From: an uncultured Eubacteriales bacterium
GTDB taxonomy: Bacteria > Bacillota > Clostridia > Christensenellales > CAG-138
DNA length: 37,410 nt
Direction of reading: 5' to 3'
NCBI GenBank assembly: GCA_900542615.1
Contig: UQOG01000007.1
Location: forward strand, 1-37,410
Made by a program: the position numbers and the translations under genes. The notes beneath the pieces were generated by a model. That model was not told the origin of the DNA, did no database searches, and saw nothing but the letters and a program-made list of their open reading frames with translations. This document shows positions 33,664-37,410 of the stretch, one piece after another; the stretch's first letter is position 1, and the number at the start of each line of letters is the position of its first letter.

Positions 33664-34884
33664 TTAACGGATGATACGATCCTCAGGGCTTTCCGTCAAA
33701 ATCTCGGCACCGTTTTTGCGGACGACAACCGTGTCTGAATGACGCGTGGAACCCCATCCCGCAAAGACCAGACCGGGTTCAACGGTAATAACCATTCCCT
33801 CTTCCAAGATCAAATTGGAACCCTTGCCCAGAGAAGGAGACTCATGTAAGCTCAAGCCCAGGCCGTGGCCCACACGCCCAGGCAGGAAATCGCCAAAACC
33901 GGCCTCAATATAGGCGGAAACAGCTTTATCGTAAACCTCACCGGCAGTAACACCTTCGCGGACAGCCTCAAAGCCGCGCTTTCTGGCCTCCAGCATGGCA
34001 TCATACGCGCGCTCATATTTCTCAGGCAACTTACCAATCATGACCGTTCTTTCGTTCTCGGAGTGATATCCTCCGATAGCAGCCCATACAACAGGGAGAC
34101 AAACCTCACCCTCCAAAGGCACGCGGTTACTGGAGCACTCACAGCCATAGGGGACACGATAGCCGGAATTGGAATAGCTCCACAGCGCAGTAACAATACC
34201 GCCCTCGGTATTGCCAAAGGAACTCACTTCATATTCTCCCAGTTCCTTGGACCAAACCTCGCGCATTCTGATTTCGGCAGCAGTACTGGCCTCAATCTCG
34301 CTCTTGCGAATGTTTTCCAGTGCGGCCAACATACCCTGATTGGTCAGGTAGGAGGACATCCGCAGCAAATTAATCTCATATTCATCCTTGATCATACGGG
34401 AGCGAAGCAGGAAGTCAGAGACATCCTTCAATTCACCAGCCTTGGTCGCTTCCTGAATCTTAGCATACTGAGCAAGGGAAACAAAGTCACCTTCAAAGCC
34501 AATGGCCTTGCCCGTGAGTTTCAGGTCTTCAAAGATAATACCAATAGCGGAATAGGCATCATTGGCAATCGGTTTCTGGTCGGCCCACATACCGAACAAC
34601 CGGATATCTTCCAGTGCAGCTTCGTCAGCAGAGTGGTTCGCACGCAGGCTGTGAACCAGTAGAACAGCCTCCCCCTCAGAGGGGACGATGACTACTACGG
34701 GATGGCTGTAAAGAATGGGATTGAAGCCCGAGAGGAAAAACGTATTCTGGGGTTTAAAGCAAATCAGACCATCCAGACCACGGCTGGCCATCTCAGCCTG
34801 CACCTTTTTCACTTTTTGACGGTACAGCTCTTTTCTGTCATACCGCTTAATATCGTCTTTAACTTTGTTAATATCAATGCTCAT
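33664..34884 (-). CDS. M24-family creatinase-like hydrolase (metal-site residues replaced)
   Basis: The 406-residue protein has the creatinase N-terminal domain and a C-terminal pita-bread domain. M24 aminopeptidases bind two metals through Asp, Asp, His, Glu and Glu. Here the first Asp position is Val265, the second is Glu276 (GGYHSENERT), and the last Glu is Ser383 (TRHSDTVVV). His340 (GHGLG), His347 and Glu369 (VEPG) are kept. Creatinase and related enzymes lack metals in a similar way, so this is more likely a creatinase-type C-N hydrolase than an Xaa-Pro peptidase. It is the first gene of the operon. ATG at 34884 follows GAAGGGA. Confidence 0.85.
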   Translation of the reverse strand: MSIDINKVKDDIKRYDRKELYRQKVKKVQAEMASRGLDGLICFKPQNTFFLSGFNPILYSHPVVVIVPSEGEAVLLVHSLRANHSADEAALEDIRLFGMWADQKPIANDAYSAIGIIFEDLKLTGKAIGFEGDFVSLAQYAKIQEATKAGELKDVSDFLLRSRMIKDEYEINLLRMSSYLTNQGMLAALENIRKSEIEASTAAEIRMREVWSKELGEYEVSSFGNTEGGIVTALWSYSNSGYRVPYGCECSSNRVPLEGEVCLPVVWAAIGGYHSENERTVMIGKLPEKYERAYDAMLEARKRGFEAVREGVTAGEVYDKAVSAYIEAGFGDFLPGRVGHGLGLSLHESPSLGKGSNLILEEGMVITVEPGLVFAGWGSTRHSDTVVVRKNGAEILTESPEDRIIR

Positions 34885-34903
34885 AACGATTCCCTTCTGT
34901 GTA

Positions 34904-34951
34904 TTGAAATAAATTCAAATAGACTTTGACAAAACATTTATTTATTTGACA
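34904..34951. promoter_or_regulatory. Candidate operator elements in the operon leader
   Basis: TTGAA-ATAAA-TTCAA is a palindrome at 34904-34918. TTTGACA occurs twice at 34925-34931 and 34945-34951, exactly 20 bp apart, on one face of the helix. They lie between the promoter -10 box and the start codon, a place where a repressor could block transcription. No regulator gene is adjacent. Confidence 0.35.
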
Positions 34952-34955
34952 TATT

Positions 34956-34984
34956 ATTATATACTATTTCTACTCCCTTGTAAA
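34956..34984 (-). promoter_or_regulatory. Promoter of the M24-C45-ABC-opine dehydrogenase operon
   Basis: On the minus strand TTTACA (34979-34984), a 17-nt spacer and a perfect TATAAT (34956-34961) lie about 70 nt upstream of the first gene. No other good promoter appears within the eight-gene run. Confidence 0.82.
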
Positions 34985-35060
34985 TACTTTTTTGTATTTT
35001 CAAGAATTGCTTTTAATCTTTTCGGTGAAACATCCAAGGCAATACCGCAGCATTTACAGA

Positions 35061-35655
35061 TTAGCTGAAATGGCTGACCAACTGCGGTTTACCAGCCTTG
35101 ATTTTTTGGTAGCGTTCCCGACTCTTGATGCGGTGTCTGCGAAGCTGTTCCTGCCGCTTGATTTCCTCCGGTGTCAGCTCCGGTTCGGGCAGTTCAAACC
35201 GTCCGATAAATTTCAGATAAATCTCAACCTCCTGCACCCGATTCCAGTCAATCTTTTCCGGGACGTGGACAATGATTTTTCAATAAACTCATCCTGATTG
35301 GCGATGGCAAAGGTGCTGGTTGTTCGGATGGTTTCCAAAACAAGCTCTCTGACCGATTTTGTCCGAATACAGTGACCGCTGCAAGCATGAGTGCGCTTTT
35401 GATGTGCCGGCGTGTAGGTGGAGCAATCGTAAAAATCAGAGGGATAGGGATTGTTCTCCGTACCGCCTTTGGAACGGTGATTGGTCATTTTCGCTCCGCA
35501 GTCGGCACAGAACAGAAGTTCAGTCAGCGGATTGGCTTCGCCAAGCGTATCGTGGCGTCTCGGTGTCTTTCGCAGTTTCTGTGCAAGCTCTCACGTTTCC
35601 TTATCTGCAATCGCTTCAAGGGTGTTCTCAAAGATCAGCCGGTTGTAACCGTTTC
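35061..35655 (-). pseudogene. Decayed large serine recombinase (recombinase domain end, zinc ribbon, DUF4368)
   Basis: Read on the minus strand, it starts near RLIFENTLEAIADKET, where a TGA replaces the expected Trp codon. It then reads ELAQKLRKTPRR, GEANPLTELLFCADCGAKM (zinc ribbon) and CSGHCIRTKSVRELVLE, up to NQDEFIEK. There the frame shifts and about 100 residues of coiled coil are missing, and the C-terminal piece resumes as IIVHVPEKIDWNRV, EIYLKFIGRFELP, ending at a stop at 35061. The missing part lies between two copies of an EFIEK-type sequence, which suggests deletion by short homology. The N-terminal catalytic domain is absent. Confidence 0.82.
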
Positions 35656-35843
35656 ATTGCGAATCATCCGTAAAATTTTATCCTCAATCGCATATCTTTC
35701 CGAGCACCTCGATCGTGACCGCTTCGTCCTTCCCCATTTTGGTTATCGCATAGCGCGAGATCCCCGCCTTTTCGGCAAGCTCGAGCTTGGTCATCCCTTT
35801 ATCTAAAAGCAAGTGCCAAAGTTTTTTTATGACTGACTGTCAC
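35636..35843 (-). pseudogene. Frameshifted XRE/Cro-type regulator
   Basis: A GTG at 35843 with a GAGGA site begins VTVSHKK. An A7 run (35822-35828 on the plus strand as T7) then shifts the frame, and the protein continues as LWHLLLDKGMTKLELAEKAG, SRYAITKMGKDEAV and VLGKICD. A second shift separates the final IEDKILRMIRNE. This is the compact YozG/Cro-like HTH found in many conjugative elements. One base fewer in the homopolymer would restore the N-terminal frame, so a sequencing error there is possible, but the second break makes decay likely. Confidence 0.7.
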
Positions 35844-35880
35844 CGGGATTCCTCTGTATCGATCGATGTTCAACGCAGAT

Positions 35881-35909
35881 AGTATATCACAAGCTCGCTC
35901 GAAAATCAA
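35881..35909 (-). promoter_or_regulatory. Promoter of the XRE pseudogene
   Basis: The minus strand has TTGATT (35904-35909), a 17-nt spacer and TATACT (35881-35886), about 38 nt before the GTG start. The tandem 26-bp repeats abut the -35 box. Confidence 0.65.
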
Positions 35910-35910
35910 T

Positions 35911-35962
35911 GCGCTCGATTATCAGTTTCCAAATATGCGCTCGATTATCAGTTTCCAAATAT
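35911..35962. repeat. Two perfect tandem 26-bp repeats, probable operator
   Basis: The unit running from 35911 to 35936 (beginning GCGCTCGATTATCAG) is repeated exactly at 35937-35962. A partial third copy (GCTCGAAAATCAAT) precedes it at about 35896-35910. The array lies directly upstream of the XRE pseudogene promoter, the usual place for an autoregulatory operator. Confidence 0.75.
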
Positions 35963-36148
35963 GGCGTGAATTGTTCTTGAACTTTTTTATGGGTTTGGAA
36001 AAATGCAGGGTGTTCACCGTAGTAGTAGTGAGAAAAGAGATACCGCAGCAAGCATATGATTGTTTCTTATTAGGAACACTGTAAATACAAGGCTTTTCGG
36101 GGCCTGCAATCCGAAAAAAATAATATTTGATCTATCACATTACGCAGA
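35963..36148. other. Non-coding stretch between the operator repeats and the ParB module
   Basis: AT-rich. One 72-codon open frame (35866-36084) crosses the perfect repeats, lacks a ribosome binding site and resembles nothing I know, so I do not call it a gene. No other signal is seen. Confidence 0.4.
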
Positions 36149-36182
36149 AAGCCGTCCAGGTGTTATCTTGGGCGGCTTTTTT
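36149..36182 (+). terminator. Intrinsic terminator upstream of the ParB-like gene
   Basis: The stem AAGCCGTCC/GGGCGGCTT (36149-36157 with 36170-36178, one G-T pair) runs into a six-T tract. It may end a transcript entering from the left or act as an attenuator in the ParB gene leader. Confidence 0.7.
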
Positions 36183-36270
36183 GCGTGGATAGACCGGAAG
36201 GAGGCAGAAAAATAATTACAGAAATTTAAGCCGCAAAATTGTGCAACTTTTACGAAAAGGAGGTTAGTGA

Positions 36271-37398
36271 ATGGCAGATGAAAAACTGAATACGGGCCCC
36301 GAGGCGCAAACCGAGGAGGCCCCTGCGCCCGCTGTGGCTGATCCGGCCCACGGGGAGGCCGCTGTTCCCGAACACCCGCTGGAACAGGCCGGGCCTGCCG
36401 AGCCCGGCGATGTGGTAATCTCTGCGGAGCAGATTGACGCGCTCATGGCAGAAAAGCGGCAGGCGGCCCGGGCCGAGGTGGAAAAGGCAGAGGTATCCCG
36501 TGAACCGGAAGCTGGGGCTCCTGCGCTGGATCGTCCTGCCGCTGAAAGCGAGAAAACCGAAAAGCCGCGCCGGGGCTGTCCCCCTAAGTCTGATAAGGCG
36601 GAACGCACCGGGCCGGAGGCTGAAAAGGAACCCAAAAAGTCCGGGCCCCGCAAGGGCCGCCCCTCTAAGGCTGACAAGGCGGCCCCCGGCGAGGCCCAGC
36701 CGTCCAAACGAGACAAATTGTCCCGAAGTGGCGGGAAAGCTCCCGAAGCTCCTGTTCCCCCGGATGCCGGAAAGGATAAGCCCGCAAAGGAGGCCGCTCC
36801 CCCGGAGCAAGGTGTGACGGAGCCGGCTGTGCCGCCCCGCCCTGTGGAGGAAGGAAAGCTGGTCTATCTGAAACTTTCCGAACTCCATCCGTTCCATACA
36901 TTCCGCCCCCATCCGTTCAAGGTGCGGGACGATGCCAAAATGCAGGAAACCGTGGCATCCATCAAGCTCAACGGCGTTATGGTGCCCGGCCTTGCCCGCC
37001 CAGAAAAGGACGGAAACGGCTATGAGATTGTGGCAGGCCATCGCCGCTGCCGTGGCAGCGAGCTGGCTGGGCTGGAGGAAATGCCCTTTATTGTCCGGGA
37101 TATGACCGACCACGAGGCGGTGGAGGCCATGAAGGACAGCAACAAGCAGAGGGATCAGATGCTCCCCAGCGAACTGGCCGCCCTTTTGGATCTGGATGTA
37201 GAGGACATCAAGCACCAGGGCTCCCGGCTGAAAAATGTGGCTGAGGGCGATGTGGGGAAACGCTCGGTTGAAATCGTGGGCGAGGCGCATGGCATGAACT
37301 ATAAAAAGGTTATGCGGTATCTGCGCCTTAACCATCTTGTCCCGGAGCTCATGGATACAAAAGTAAGGTGCACTGTGGATGCAGCATCACAAATCTAA
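36271..37398 (+). CDS. ParB/RepB/Spo0J-family partition protein of a mobile element, C-terminally short
   Basis: The 375-residue product starts at an ATG behind AAGGAGG. Residues 1-195 are a Pro/Ala/Lys/Glu-rich low-complexity arm. The ParB N-terminal domain follows (about 197-290), with LVYLKLSELHPFHTF, the CTP-binding-type GYEIVAGHRRCRGSELAG and a DSNKQRDQMLPSE helix. A helix-turn-helix region comes next (GKRSVEIVGEAHGMNYKKVM). Such ParB proteins are typical of Tn1549-like conjugative elements. Relatives continue well past LNHLVPELLD, but here the sequence changes to TKVRCTVDAASQI and stops at 37398. The tail may result from an insertion or a rearrangement. Confidence 0.82.
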   Translation: MADEKLNTGPEAQTEEAPAPAVADPAHGEAAVPEHPLEQAGPAEPGDVVISAEQIDALMAEKRQAARAEVEKAEVSREPEAGAPALDRPAAESEKTEKPRRGCPPKSDKAERTGPEAEKEPKKSGPRKGRPSKADKAAPGEAQPSKRDKLSRSGGKAPEAPVPPDAGKDKPAKEAAPPEQGVTEPAVPPRPVEEGKLVYLKLSELHPFHTFRPHPFKVRDDAKMQETVASIKLNGVMVPGLARPEKDGNGYEIVAGHRRCRGSELAGLEEMPFIVRDMTDHEAVEAMKDSNKQRDQMLPSELAALLDLDVEDIKHQGSRLKNVAEGDVGKRSVEIVGEAHGMNYKKVMRYLRLNHLVPELMDTKVRCTVDAASQI

Positions 37399-37410
37399 CC
37401 GCTGGAGGGT

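Noticed and set aside
35866..36084. 72-codon plus-strand frame across the 26-bp repeats
   Set aside because: It is generated partly by the perfect repeats, lacks a ribosome binding site and shows no family features.
37356..37410. Group II intron start after the ParB codons
   Set aside because: The sequence GTGCAC after the break only loosely recalls intron 5' ends, and too little sequence remains to show any intron structure.

Overview
The window looks like a chromosomal segment of an anaerobic, probably gut-associated Clostridia (Bacillota). The evidence is an Rnf ferredoxin:NAD+ oxidoreductase operon, strong AGGAGG-type ribosome binding sites, SpoIID-type and SpoIIE/RsbW-type proteins, sortase-anchored surface proteins, and a Bacillus-like pth-mfd-rqcP-mazG order. 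I cannot name the genus. Positions 1 to about 24.6 kb are GC-rich core chromosome. From about 24.6 kb onward base composition is more balanced and gene remnants appear, so the right third looks acquired.

Region 1 (1-5.1 kb, minus strand): the start of a tRNA-Val gene with its promoter, then an Rnf operon transcribed rnfC-rnfD-rnfE-rnfA-rnfB. There is no rnfG between rnfD and rnfE, where it normally lies. A leader of about 260 nt with predicted hairpins precedes rnfC. Region 2 (5.1-10.7 kb, minus strand): two half-length TSUP permeases, an endonuclease/exonuclease/phosphatase-family protein, a YegP-type DUF1508 protein, and a two-gene operon in which a secreted SpoIID-type glycan-cleaving protein carries a C-terminal dockerin and the next gene encodes a membrane-anchored cohesin. 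Region 3 (10.9-15.1 kb): a small XRE regulator and two cell-wall surface proteins ending in IPxTG sorting signals, one a beta-helix protein and one with four copies of a Cys-containing repeat.

Region 4 (15.1-24.6 kb, plus strand): a housekeeping block of pth, mfd, a PrsA-like foldase lipoprotein, rqcP, a fused ispDF, a methylase-like/MazG fusion and hup. A tandem array of about 60-bp hairpin-forming repeats separates the foldase gene from rqcP.

Region 5 (24.6-36.2 kb): an acquired island. A truncated serine recombinase (left) and a decayed serine recombinase plus a decayed XRE gene (right) flank a minus-strand operon. In transcription order the operon encodes a creatinase-like M24 protein, a C45-family acyltransferase/amidohydrolase, a family 5 solute-binding lipoprotein, two permeases, two ATPases and an opine dehydrogenase-like enzyme. 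I infer that it imports and degrades a modified peptide, an N-acyl amino acid or an opine-like compound. Region 6 (36.2 kb to end): the beginning of another mobile-element module, with a ParB-like gene that ends before the usual C-terminal part.

The two strongest candidates for undescribed biology are the SpoIID-dockerin/membrane-cohesin pair and the opine dehydrogenase/C45/creatinase-like/peptide-ABC operon. The apparent absence of rnfG also deserves a check.
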